From Candidatus Bathyarchaeota archaeon (GTDB taxonomy: Archaea > Thermoproteota > Bathyarchaeia > TCS64), in NCBI GenBank assembly GCA_003662205.1, contig QMXQ01000015.1:1-16140 (forward strand): 16,140 nt of DNA, given 5' to 3'. The translations under genes were made by a program, and so were the position numbers. Shown piece after piece: positions 7,296 to 13,891 of the stretch. Within the stretch, counting starts at the first letter, position 1. Every line of letters starts with the position of its first letter. Below the pieces are notes generated by a model. The model had not been told where the DNA came from, did not search any database, and saw only the letters and a program-made list of their open reading frames with translations.

Positions 7296-7306
7296 CCCTT
7301 ATAGGC
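7296..7306 (-). promoter_or_regulatory. TATA-like element for the DUF6899-like gene
   Basis: CAAAGC then CTATAAGG on the minus strand is centred near 7301. A start near 7275 would leave about a 13-nt leader carrying the GGAGGTG ribosome site, which supports the GTG start at 7262. Confidence 0.5.
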
Positions 7307-7510
7307 TTTGATCGTCTCGGCTTCGCGCGAAGTAGCGCATATCGACGCATTTCATTCAGAAGAGAGACATCGATCTTTGTTCAAGGTGTAGATGATCTCG
7401 GCGTATTTCTCAGTGTTTCCGACGTGGCGGCGCTGCGCCTCTGCGAGCAACGCCCGTCTCTATTTCTCGGGCAGAGATGTCTTCAGGTTTGTCCCGTGTT
7501 GACCGCGTCG
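7307..7510. other. Gene-poor spacer with a short residual reading frame
   Basis: No intact gene is seen. On the minus strand a 32-residue frame (7352-7450, TTG to TGA) has protein-like content, with a central HVGNTEKYAEIIYTLN. It has a stop just upstream and lacks a ribosome site, so it may be the tail of a decayed gene or chance. I found no repeat or RNA fold. Confidence 0.4.
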
Positions 7511-7511
7511 G

Positions 7512-7523
7512 AGCAAAAATATA
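7512..7523 (+). promoter_or_regulatory. Probable promoter of tRNA-Thr(TGT)
   Basis: GCAAA then AAATATAT is centred near 7519. Initiation about 26 nt on would be near 7545, seven bases before the tRNA 5' end. Confidence 0.5.
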
Positions 7524-7551
7524 TGAGGTGTTCCATCCTCCTTCTGATTGC

Positions 7552-7627
7552 GCCCCGGTAGCTCAGAGGCCAGAGCGGCAGCCTTGTAAGCTGTTGATCG
7601 CGGGTTCGAATCCCGCCCGGGGCTCCA
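7552..7627 (+). tRNA. tRNA-Thr (anticodon TGT), no intron, encoded CCA
   Basis: Acceptor stem GCCCCGG (7552-7558)/CCGGGGC (7617-7623), D stem GCTC (7561-7564)/GAGC (7573-7576), anticodon stem GCAGC (7578-7582)/GCTGT (7590-7594) with one G-U pair, loop CTTGTAA with TGT at 7585-7587. The variable loop has five bases. The T arm is GCGGG/CCCGC with loop TTCGAAT, U73 is at 7624 and CCA at 7625-7627. It reads ACA/ACG codons. The last 32 bases differ from those of tRNA-Thr(GGT) at a single T-loop base. The CCA end is three bases from the stop codon of the opposing MFS gene, so no dedicated terminator space exists. Confidence 0.96.
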
Positions 7628-7630
7628 CCC

Positions 7631-8947
7631 TCACTCCAGACTTCTCCCCATGGTCTCCACGCCGAGGGCGAGGACGACGGCGGTGGAGACGAGGTGGACC
7701 AGGGCGAAGATGATGAATATGGGGGAACGGCTGCCGATGGTTGAGAGGAGGAGGCCGGCGATGATGGGGCCGAGGATGCCGCCGACCCGGCCTATGCTGT
7801 TCGCCCATCCGGCGCCCGAGGCCCTCATCTCCGTCGGGTAGAGCTCCGGGGTGTAGGCGTAGGTGATGCCCCAGGCCCCGAGGTTGAAGAAGGAGATGAC
7901 GGAGCCCCAGACCAGCACCTCCAGCTCCGTCGTCGCGTGGGCGAACATGAGGCTGCCGACGCCCGCCAGGGCCATGTACAACGCTAGGAGCCGCTTCCGG
8001 CCGACGCGCTCGATGAGGAGCGCGCCGCTCCAGTAGCCGGGTATCTGCATGGCCGTTATCAGCAGCGAGTACTGGAGGGTTCTCACGAGGGAGAGCCCCC
8101 GCTCGACCTCAAGGATGTAGGGTGCCCAGAGGAAGATGCCCCAGTAGGTGAGGACGATGCAGAACCAGTGCACCCAGATCATCAGGGTCCTCCGCCAGTA
8201 CTTGGGGGACCAGAGACCTGCCAATGTGAACCTGCCCCCTTTCTTCTCGGCCTCGAACTCCACTTCCCCTGCCTTCTCGGGGGTCAGGAAGGCAGCGCGC
8301 CTCAGGGTGGAGAGGGCCTCCTCGGTTCTTCCTTTTTTCTCCAGGAATCTTACGGACTCGGGGACCAGGAGGTAGAAGAGGAGGGCGGCGGCGACGGGGA
8401 TCAGCCCCGTGAGCATCACCGGCCTCCACCCTGAGGAGGGGGCGAGGATGAGCCCGAGGTATGCGGCGAGGAGCCAGCCGAAGGCCCAGGCGCTCTCCAG
8501 GAACGCGACTGTGCGCCCCCGGATCCGCTTCGGGAAATACTCGGAGACGAGGGTACTGGTCACGGCCATGAAGCCCGACGCGCCGATGCCGGCGAAGAAG
8601 CGGAGGAGGGCGATGACCTGCCAGCTACCGGCGAGGCCCGTGAGGCCCGCGGGGACCGAGTAGAGAAGGATGGCGGAGGTGATGACGGGCTTCCTGCCGA
8701 GGTGGTCCGCGGCCATCCCGATGACGAAGCCGCCGACGAACATCCCCACGAGCCAGGCGCTGAGGAGGAGACCTGCCCGGTCCGGAGGAAGGGCGAGCTC
8801 CCGCGTGAGGGGACGGAGGACGAAAGAGATGAGGCCAGAGTTCATGGCGTCGAACATCCAGCCCAGGAAGCAGGCCGCCAGGATGATGTAATGGAACCTC
8901 CGGACGGGGCTCTCATCCAAAAGGTCTCTCAGCTTCATCCACGCCAT
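7631..8947 (-). CDS. MFS transporter (aromatic-acid/sugar-porter-like clade)
   Basis: A 438-residue membrane protein with about twelve helices. Asp33 in helix 1 (GWMFDAMNSGLI) is the membrane acid of aromatic-acid/H+ symporters and NiaP-like proteins. The loop 2-3 signature reads GMAADHLGRKPV (77-88). The end of the first half has PESVRFLEKKGR, then a cytoplasmic linker with alpha-helical charged residues. The second half has YTPELYPTEMRASG followed by GRVGGILGP, the mark of sugar-porter and SV2-like MFS members. Probable role: proton-coupled uptake of a small organic acid or related solute; the substrate cannot be named. ATG 8947 follows GGAG with no spacing, while an ATG at 8938 has nine-base spacing and may be the real start. 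The 3' end abuts tRNA-Thr(TGT). Confidence 0.9.
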   Translation of the reverse strand: MAWMKLRDLLDESPVRRFHYIILAACFLGWMFDAMNSGLISFVLRPLTRELALPPDRAGLLLSAWLVGMFVGGFVIGMAADHLGRKPVITSAILLYSVPAGLTGLAGSWQVIALLRFFAGIGASGFMAVTSTLVSEYFPKRIRGRTVAFLESAWAFGWLLAAYLGLILAPSSGWRPVMLTGLIPVAAALLFYLLVPESVRFLEKKGRTEEALSTLRRAAFLTPEKAGEVEFEAEKKGGRFTLAGLWSPKYWRRTLMIWVHWFCIVLTYWGIFLWAPYILEVERGLSLVRTLQYSLLITAMQIPGYWSGALLIERVGRKRLLALYMALAGVGSLMFAHATTELEVLVWGSVISFFNLGAWGITYAYTPELYPTEMRASGAGWANSIGRVGGILGPIIAGLLLSTIGSRSPIFIIFALVHLVSTAVVLALGVETMGRSLE

Positions 8948-8983
8948 CTCCAGTTGTCAACATGATCGGAAGCGGCGCTGGAA

Positions 8984-8997
8984 CTTAAGTTTAAAAC
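8984..8997 (-). promoter_or_regulatory. TATA-like element of the MFS gene, overlapping the upstream stop codon
   Basis: GTTTTAAACTTAAG on the minus strand includes the TAA stop (8991-8993) of the zinc-finger gene. A start near 8961-8964 would leave a 15-25 nt leader. It may also act as a weak T-tract terminator for the zinc-finger gene. Confidence 0.4.
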
Positions 8998-9395
8998 CCC
9001 GAGGTCCCGCCAGCCCTCTTCTTTGAGGTCTTCCTTGCCTTCTTCGATGGGGTCTTTCGCTTCTTCTTCGCCTTCTTTTTCTTCTCGTGGGTCAGCCTCA
9101 TGTGCTGCTTCATGCCCTGTTCGGTGTTGAAGCCCTTGCCGCAGATGGGGCAGGGGATCATGATGGCGGCGATCTCCACCCTCTTCCCGAGGAGCTCCTT
9201 CCTGAACCGCCGCATCATCCGCTCCCCCTCCTCGTAGCTCAGGCTCTTCCCGGCTTTCACCACGACGCCGATCCTCAGGTTGAAGGAGCGGAAACGGTCG
9301 TCGTCCCGCTCAAGGCCCACCTCCCTCACGACCCCCCTGATCTTCGGCGCCTCTGAAGCCACATCAACCACCCTGGGACGAGGAGAAAAGTCCAA
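8991..9395 (-). CDS. C2H2 zinc-finger protein with a histone-H1-like basic tail
   Basis: 134 residues in three parts. Residues 1-80 form an alpha/beta region without a family I recognise. Residues 82-103 form one classical zinc finger: Cys82, Cys85, His98, His103 (C-x2-C-x12-H-x4-H) with the usual Phe89 core residue. Residues 104-130 are dominated by Lys and Arg with Ala, Ser, Thr and Pro, resembling the tails of histone H1 or bacterial AlgP/HctA-like proteins. Inference: a DNA- or RNA-binding protein whose tail neutralises phosphate charge. The start is TTG 9395, supported by GAGG just upstream and a TATA (9424-9433) that would give a leader of about 8 nt. A GTG at 9371 is a weaker alternative. 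It lies between prs and the MFS gene on the same strand but has its own promoter. Confidence 0.82.
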   Translation of the reverse strand: MDFSPRPRVVDVASEAPKIRGVVREVGLERDDDRFRSFNLRIGVVVKAGKSLSYEEGERMMRRFRKELLGKRVEIAAIMIPCPICGKGFNTEQGMKQHMRLTHEKKKKAKKKRKTPSKKARKTSKKRAGGTSGF

Positions 9396-9423
9396 GCTGC
9401 CTCACAGAGTTCAGAGAGCATAT

Positions 9424-9434
9424 CCCTTAAAAGT
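9424..9434 (-). promoter_or_regulatory. TATA element of the zinc-finger gene
   Basis: ACTTTTAAGG on the minus strand is centred near 9429 and predicts a start near 9403, eight bases before the TTG start. Confidence 0.5.
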
Positions 9435-9523
9435 TATGTCCCCTCACCTCGCGCGCCGAGAGCTCTAGAGAGGCGTGAAGTTCGAAGACGCTTTATGCGC
9501 ATCGAGACGCTCTGCCAGATAGG

Positions 9524-10411
9524 TCAGGGCATCTCTTCTGTCAAGGCCTTAGCGATGACGGGGGCGATGGATACCTTCGCGAACCTGTTTTTCACGCTGT
9601 CGGTTCCAACAACCTCCTCGACCCCCGCCCTCCGCAGGAGCTTCAGCGCGTCTCCCCTGAGGAGAAGGTGGGACACCCCGGCGAACACCCTCCGGGCGCC
9701 CTGTTCCTTGAGAATGCGGGCGGCGTTGGCGGCGGTCCTCCCGGTGCTTATGATGTCGTCGATTATGACGGCATCTCTCCCCGCCACATCCATCTCCTTG
9801 GCGAAGGTCCTTATCTCACCCGTGTGCCTGTCCCTCTCCTTCCTCAGATAGTCGTACCCGGCGCCGATCGCTCTCGCCGCGTGCTTCGCCCTGACAAGGG
9901 CCATCTCCTCATCGTCGGGGGCGACAATGACCGGCTCCTTGAGCTCCTTCGAAGCGAAGTACCTGGCGAGCTCGGCCGCCGCCGTTAAATTACGCGTCGG
10001 GATCCGGTACTTCTTCAGCACGTTCATGTTGTGGATGTCGACGGTGTACAGGGCGTCGACCCCAAGGTTCTCCAGCGCCTCGGCGATCATCGACGAGCTC
10101 ACGCACTCCCCCGGGAGGTACCGCTCGTCCTGGCGGCTGTAGGCGAGGTAGGGTATAAACGCCTTGATCGAGCGGGCTCCCAGATCCTCGGCGGTGTGCA
10201 CCATCAGGAGGAGCTCCACTAGATGGGCGTCCTGCGGCGGGTCCAGGCTCTGCACGATGAGCAGGCCCTCGCCGGAGACCTCCTCATCGAATTTGAAGTA
10301 GAACTCGCCGTCGGGGAACCGCTTGGTCCTCGTCTTGGCCAGGGGCGCCTCCAGGGCTTCAGCGATCCTCTCCGCGAGTTCGGCGGAGCTCGGTCCTCCA
10401 ACGATCCTCAT
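9524..10411 (-). CDS. prs: Ribose-phosphate pyrophosphokinase (PRPP synthetase)
   Basis: A 295-residue cytosolic enzyme making PRPP from ribose 5-phosphate and ATP for purine, pyrimidine, His and Trp synthesis. Seen: KRFPDGEFYF (30-39), the ATP-side segment PYLAYSRQD (87-95), DIHN (125-128) with the metal-binding His127, the flexible catalytic loop with Lys191 and Arg193 in RKERDR, and the PRPP-binding loop VIIDDIISTG (215-224). Its length and the absence of the bacterial allosteric insertions match archaeal class enzymes (for example the Methanocaldococcus form). ATG 10411 has GAGGA six bases upstream, and a TATA at 10451-10458 gives about an 18-nt leader. It is divergent from the aldo/keto reductase. 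No terminator hairpin was seen after the stop. Confidence 0.96.
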   Translation of the reverse strand: MRIVGGPSSAELAERIAEALEAPLAKTRTKRFPDGEFYFKFDEEVSGEGLLIVQSLDPPQDAHLVELLLMVHTAEDLGARSIKAFIPYLAYSRQDERYLPGECVSSSMIAEALENLGVDALYTVDIHNMNVLKKYRIPTRNLTAAAELARYFASKELKEPVIVAPDDEEMALVRAKHAARAIGAGYDYLRKERDRHTGEIRTFAKEMDVAGRDAVIIDDIISTGRTAANAARILKEQGARRVFAGVSHLLLRGDALKLLRRAGVEEVVGTDSVKNRFAKVSIAPVIAKALTEEMP

Positions 10412-10448
10412 AGCGCGTCCTCAGACCTGGTTCGGATCAAAAAGGGAG

Positions 10449-10460
10449 AGAATAAAAGCC
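10449..10460 (-). promoter_or_regulatory. prs: TATA element of prs
   Basis: GGCTTTTATTCT on the minus strand, about 26 nt before a predicted start near 10429. Confidence 0.5.
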
Positions 10461-10508
10461 CTTCGCCGCTTCAAGGTGTCTCCCGGTCTTTGGTATCATC
10501 CCACTCTC

Positions 10509-10527
10509 GGCGCCCAGACAGGGCGCC
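10509..10527. promoter_or_regulatory. Perfect 7-bp dyad between the prs and reductase promoters (candidate operator)
   Basis: GGCGCCC (10509-10515), five-base spacer AGACA, GGGCGCC (10521-10527). It ends about eight bases before the reductase TATA and about 50 bp from the prs TATA, the expected place for an activator or repressor site. GGCGCC is common in this GC-rich DNA, so function is inference. Confidence 0.4.
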
Positions 10528-10534
10528 TCAATAA

Positions 10535-10544
10535 TCTCTTTAAG
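10535..10544 (+). promoter_or_regulatory. TATA-like element of the aldo/keto reductase gene
   Basis: TCTCTTTAAG is centred near 10540 and predicts a start near 10567. The 18-nt leader would carry GAGGA (10574-10578), six bases before the GTG at 10585. Confidence 0.45.
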
Positions 10545-10584
10545 GTTCCGTCTCGGTATACCTCGTGGCTCGTGAGGAATCTAC

Positions 10585-11730
10585 GTGAAGTATCGGCGAT
10601 TTGGCAGGCTAGACTGGAGGGTCTCGGCCCTCGGCTTCGGCGCCATGAGGCTGCCCGTCATCGACGGCGACCCCGGCAGGATCGACGAGGAGGAGGCGAT
10701 CCGGATGATCAGGTACGCCATCGACCACGGCGTCAACTACGTCGACACCGCCTACCCCTACCACCGGGGGAACAGCGAGGTCGTGGTCGGCAAGGCCCTG
10801 GAGGACGGCTATCGGGAGCGGGTGAAGCTGGCGACGAAGATGCCCACCTGGCTGATCAACTCCCAGGCCGACATGGACCGGTTCCTCGATGAGCAGCTCG
10901 GTAAGCTCCAGACCGACTGCATCGACTTCTACCTCCTCCACGGCCTCAGGAGGTCGCGGTGGCCCAAGCTGCTGGAACTCGACGTCTTCGAGTGGGCGGA
11001 GAACGCGATGGCGAACGGCAGAATCCGCCACCTGGGCTTCAGCTTCCACGACGAGTACGCGCTGTTCAAGGAGATCGTCGACAGCTACGACGGGTGGACC
11101 CTATGCCAGATCCAGTACAACTACATGGACACGGAGTATCAAGCCGGCACGAGGGGGCTGAGGTACGCCGCTTCGAGGGGGCTCGCGGTCGTGGTGATGG
11201 AGCCGATAGCGGGCGGGAGACTGGCGATCACGCCGCCGCCCGGGGTCCAGGCCCTCTGGGAGGAGACCGAGGTCAAGCGGTCGCCGGCGGAGTGGGCCCT
11301 CCAGTGGGTTTGGAACCACCCCGAGGTCTCCGTCGCCCTCAGCGGCATGAGCACCATGGAGCATGTGGTCGAGAACGTCGAGAGCGCCGGCCGGTCGGGT
11401 CCGGGCACCTTGACCGAGGCCGATCTGAGGCTCATAGACCGAGTGCGGCAGAAGTACCGGGAGTACGGGTTCATCGGCTGCACCAACTGTCGGTACTGCA
11501 CGCCGTGCCCCGAGGGGGTCGCCATCCCAGAGATCTTCGAGATCCTCAATGAGTACTACGCGAGGGACCGAGATGAGGCTACCAAGGCGAAGTACAGGGA
11601 GCTGATAGCGGCGGAGCACAGGGCCAGCAGGTGCGTGAGATGCGGGAGATGCGAGGAGTTCTGCCCCCAGCAGCTCCCCATCCGACGCCTCCTCAGTCAA
11701 GCCGCCAGGAGACTGGAGGGCAACGATTAA
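10585..11730 (+). CDS. Aldo/keto reductase with C-terminal double iron-sulfur module
   Basis: 381 residues. Residues 1-290 form the aldo/keto reductase barrel with the complete catalytic tetrad: Asp54, Tyr59, Lys85 and His119. Residues 299-308 carry Cys299, 302, 305 and 308 (C-x2-C-x2-C-x2-C-P). Residues 350-360 carry Cys350, 353, 356 and 360 (C-x2-C-x2-C-x3-C-P). This supports two [4Fe-4S] clusters in a ferredoxin-like tail. Known: this fusion family is widespread in anaerobic bacteria and archaea, usually without an assigned substrate. Inference: the tail passes electrons between ferredoxin and the barrel, so the enzyme may not depend only on NADPH. The start is GTG 10585 with GAGGA six bases upstream. 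It has its own promoter, divergent from prs. Confidence 0.93.
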   Translation: MKYRRFGRLDWRVSALGFGAMRLPVIDGDPGRIDEEEAIRMIRYAIDHGVNYVDTAYPYHRGNSEVVVGKALEDGYRERVKLATKMPTWLINSQADMDRFLDEQLGKLQTDCIDFYLLHGLRRSRWPKLLELDVFEWAENAMANGRIRHLGFSFHDEYALFKEIVDSYDGWTLCQIQYNYMDTEYQAGTRGLRYAASRGLAVVVMEPIAGGRLAITPPPGVQALWEETEVKRSPAEWALQWVWNHPEVSVALSGMSTMEHVVENVESAGRSGPGTLTEADLRLIDRVRQKYREYGFIGCTNCRYCTPCPEGVAIPEIFEILNEYYARDRDEATKAKYRELIAAEHRASRCVRCGRCEEFCPQQLPIRRLLSQAARRLEGND

Positions 11731-11771
11731 AACTCCTTCGAGACCTTAACTCGACGAAGGACGTTAGAGGG

Positions 11772-12218
11772 ATGAATGAGAAACCCTCTTTCGACTCAAG
11801 CACCCTGGACGCGCGGTCATACCATCTGGGGCTGATCTACGCCTTCGCCGAGGTGGTCGCCTCGGGATGCAAGAAACTGGCCCTAAGCCCGCCCTTAACC
11901 GAGGAGCAGCTTGAGGAGATCATGGACGACGTCCGCCTCATCGCGAGGGAGTACGGCCTCGTGCTGTACGTGGACGACGACTTCCTGACGACGCGGCTCT
12001 TCAACCCCCTGTACACCCGGGGCAAGATCGTGATCCACATCGCGGCCGAGCAGTCCACCATCGACGAGTACAAGGAGCTGAGAGCGTACAAGCAGAGGCA
12101 CCTCGAAGCGGGGGCCCTCACCGAGGAGGTGGAGACGGAGATAGCCTGGAGGCTAGGGCGCCTGCTCAGCTACAGCGACGAGGCCATAGAGGGCTTGCTG
12201 ATCAAACCCCGTTTCTGA
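11772..12218 (+). CDS. Conserved-looking 148-residue protein of unknown function
   Basis: I do not recognise the family. Seen: an alpha/beta protein with no signal peptide or membrane helix. The first helix reads YHLGLIYAFAEVVASGCKKL, then PPLTEEQLEEIM. A beta segment YGLVLYVDDDFL (acidic) follows, then KIVIHIAAEQSTIDEYKEL and a closing helical segment rich in Glu. The acidic VDDD cluster and the later His could bind metal, but this is speculation. The frame is open upstream to 11631 inside the reductase gene; GAGGG directly before ATG 11772 and the TATA-like TTAAAAC at 11727-11733 argue for 11772. It is 41 nt after the reductase and 152 nt before the AAA+ gene, which has its own promoter. 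A stable hairpin follows its stop. Confidence 0.8.
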   Translation: MNEKPSFDSSTLDARSYHLGLIYAFAEVVASGCKKLALSPPLTEEQLEEIMDDVRLIAREYGLVLYVDDDFLTTRLFNPLYTRGKIVIHIAAEQSTIDEYKELRAYKQRHLEAGALTEEVETEIAWRLGRLLSYSDEAIEGLLIKPRF

Positions 12219-12226
12219 AAACGCGG

Positions 12227-12242
12227 CGCCCGGTGGCGGGCG
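12227..12242 (+). terminator. GC-rich hairpin after the 148-residue protein gene
   Basis: CGCCCG (12227-12232) and CGGGCG (12237-12242) form a perfect 6-bp stem with a GTGG loop, starting eight bases after the stop. There is no T run behind it, so it may protect the mRNA 3' end more than stop the polymerase. Confidence 0.4.
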
Positions 12243-12273
12243 AGCCGGCTTCGTCCTTTGGATGCGGTCGGAT

Positions 12274-12284
12274 ACCTTTTAAAT
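12274..12284 (+). promoter_or_regulatory. TATA-like element of the AAA+/VWA operon
   Basis: ACCTTTTAAAT stands out in GC-rich DNA. The predicted start near 12306 leaves a leader of about 65 nt to the TTG at 12371, or 23 nt to a TTG at 12329 that lacks a ribosome site. Confidence 0.5.
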
Positions 12285-12370
12285 GAGAGTTCTGCAGACT
12301 AAAGGGACCGAGATCCGCGAGTGAGCCCTTGCGAGCCGGATCGACGCGTCTGGAGCACGGAGGAGCGGGA

Positions 12371-13891
12371 TTGGAGTTCGACCTTGAGGAGCATCAGCCG
12401 CTGCCGGTGCGGTACGAGCTCAGGTACATGATGCTGAAGAAGCTGCAGGCGGGGGAGGACCCACTGCCCGACATCGACGGCAGGGAGGAGACGAAGCGGG
12501 ACGTCATTCGGGCCGTCCTCAGCTGCGGCCACCCCTACCTGGTTTCTAGGGAGGGGACGGGGAAGACCCGGCTGGCGGAGTCCCTCGCGAAGCTGCTGCC
12601 GCCCGTGCCCAAGGTGAAGGGCTGCCCCTATAACTGCGATCCGAAGTGGCCCAGGGAGTGGCTCTGCCCCCGCTGCAGGGAGTCCGAGGACCCGGCCGAG
12701 GAGTTCGGCGTCGAGTTCATCTCCGGCAAGGAGCGGTACAGCAGGATCCAGGGGAACGAGTACACCAACGAGGCGAAGATCCTCGGGGTTAAGGACATCC
12801 AGGCCATCGTCCAGGGGGAGAGCCCCACTGACCCCAGGGTGTTCATCGGCACCGGCGTCCTCAGGGGGAACCGGGGCGTCGTCTGCGTCGACGAGCTCCC
12901 CGCCATCCCGACGAAGGTGCAGGTCCTCTTCCATCCGATGCTCCAGGAGGGGAAGATCATCTTGGAGGAGTACAGCTGGGAGCGGCCCATCGACCTCTTC
13001 TTCATCGCCACGGGCAACCCGACGGGGTTCGCCCACGTCAACCGCATCCCCGAACCTCTCCTCGACAGGCTGGAGCTGATCCCCATGGGGCTGCCCGACG
13101 AGCCGGTGGAGAGGGAGATCATGTTCAAGGAGCGGTTCAGGGTCTACGACGACTTTTTCCAGGAGAGGGAGCAGTCGGCGGCCGCCGCCCCCCTGAGCAT
13201 AAAGCCGGCGGCGCTCAGGCGGAGGGTCGCGGCGCCGTGGTGGATCGTCGATATCATCAACAAGACCTCCCGGTACACTCGGAACTGCCCCAACATCGAT
13301 AGGGGCGCGAGCATCCGAGGCAGCATAAAGGCGCTAGACCATACCTACTCGTCGACGGAGATGCGGAACGGCCGCGTCTCAAACTTGGCCGACGCGGCGA
13401 GCGGGCTGAAGCTCGCCCTCCGGGGCCGGATCCGGCTGCGGGCTGACCTCATCGGCTTCGACGAGCGGCCGAGCGAGTTCATGTCGAAGCACAACCTCGT
13501 CGTGGAGGATGTGATGTGGTACGCGGTCCGCGACGTCGGGACTCGAGTTCTCCTCGGCCTAGGCGACGACCTAGACAGGGAGGCCCTCGCCGCCGAGGTC
13601 GATCACCTGCTCTCGATGGACGGCGGCGTCCTCGACAGCCTTCCGCTCCACCCCCTCGTCTCCGAGGCCGTCCGCTGGATGGATGAGGCCGCGCCCCGGG
13701 AGGGGCCCCGCGGCGTCGAGGGGCTGGGCGACCTGCTGAGAACCGACCCGGACAGGGTCGACCCGACGGTGTTGGAGGAGTACCGGCTCTCGGCGGTAGA
13801 GCTGCTCGCGAACACCCTGCTGGCCGTCGGCGCCGTGGACGCCTTCGTCGACCAGCAGCGGATCTTCGTCCCCAAGCGGATGGATGAGTGA
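12371..13891 (+). CDS. ChlI/MoxR-type AAA+ ATPase with a four-cysteine insertion
   Basis: 506 residues. Walker A reads SREGTGKT (59-66), with Ser in place of the usual first Gly. Next comes an insertion with Cys85, Cys89, Cys99 and Cys102 (CPYNC, CPRC), a likely zinc-binding loop. Walker B is VVCVDE (170-175), sensor 1 Asn216 (ATGNP), arginine finger Arg233 (LLDRLEL) and sensor 2 region RGASIR (311-316). Residues from about 330 to 506 have no family I know. Known: ChlI and MoxR ATPases form hexamers that remodel or load metal into client proteins with a VWA partner. Start: GGAGGAG (12359-12365) lies five bases before TTG 12371; the longer TTG at 12329 has none. The stop overlaps the next gene's ATG by one base, so the two are translated together. 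Confidence 0.88.
   Translation: MEFDLEEHQPLPVRYELRYMMLKKLQAGEDPLPDIDGREETKRDVIRAVLSCGHPYLVSREGTGKTRLAESLAKLLPPVPKVKGCPYNCDPKWPREWLCPRCRESEDPAEEFGVEFISGKERYSRIQGNEYTNEAKILGVKDIQAIVQGESPTDPRVFIGTGVLRGNRGVVCVDELPAIPTKVQVLFHPMLQEGKIILEEYSWERPIDLFFIATGNPTGFAHVNRIPEPLLDRLELIPMGLPDEPVEREIMFKERFRVYDDFFQEREQSAAAAPLSIKPAALRRRVAAPWWIVDIINKTSRYTRNCPNIDRGASIRGSIKALDHTYSSTEMRNGRVSNLADAASGLKLALRGRIRLRADLIGFDERPSEFMSKHNLVVEDVMWYAVRDVGTRVLLGLGDDLDREALAAEVDHLLSMDGGVLDSLPLHPLVSEAVRWMDEAAPREGPRGVEGLGDLLRTDPDRVDPTVLEEYRLSAVELLANTLLAVGAVDAFVDQQRIFVPKRMDE

Noticed and set aside
11631..11771. Longer N-terminus for the 148-residue protein
   Set aside because: These 47 codons lie in the 3' end of the reductase gene in another frame and read as shadow sequence. 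GAGGG and a TATA-like element support the ATG at 11772.
12299..13036. 245-codon minus-strand open frame opposite the AAA+ gene
   Set aside because: Its composition is biased by GC-rich codon shadowing and it has no family motif. The plus strand carries a complete AAA+ motif set.
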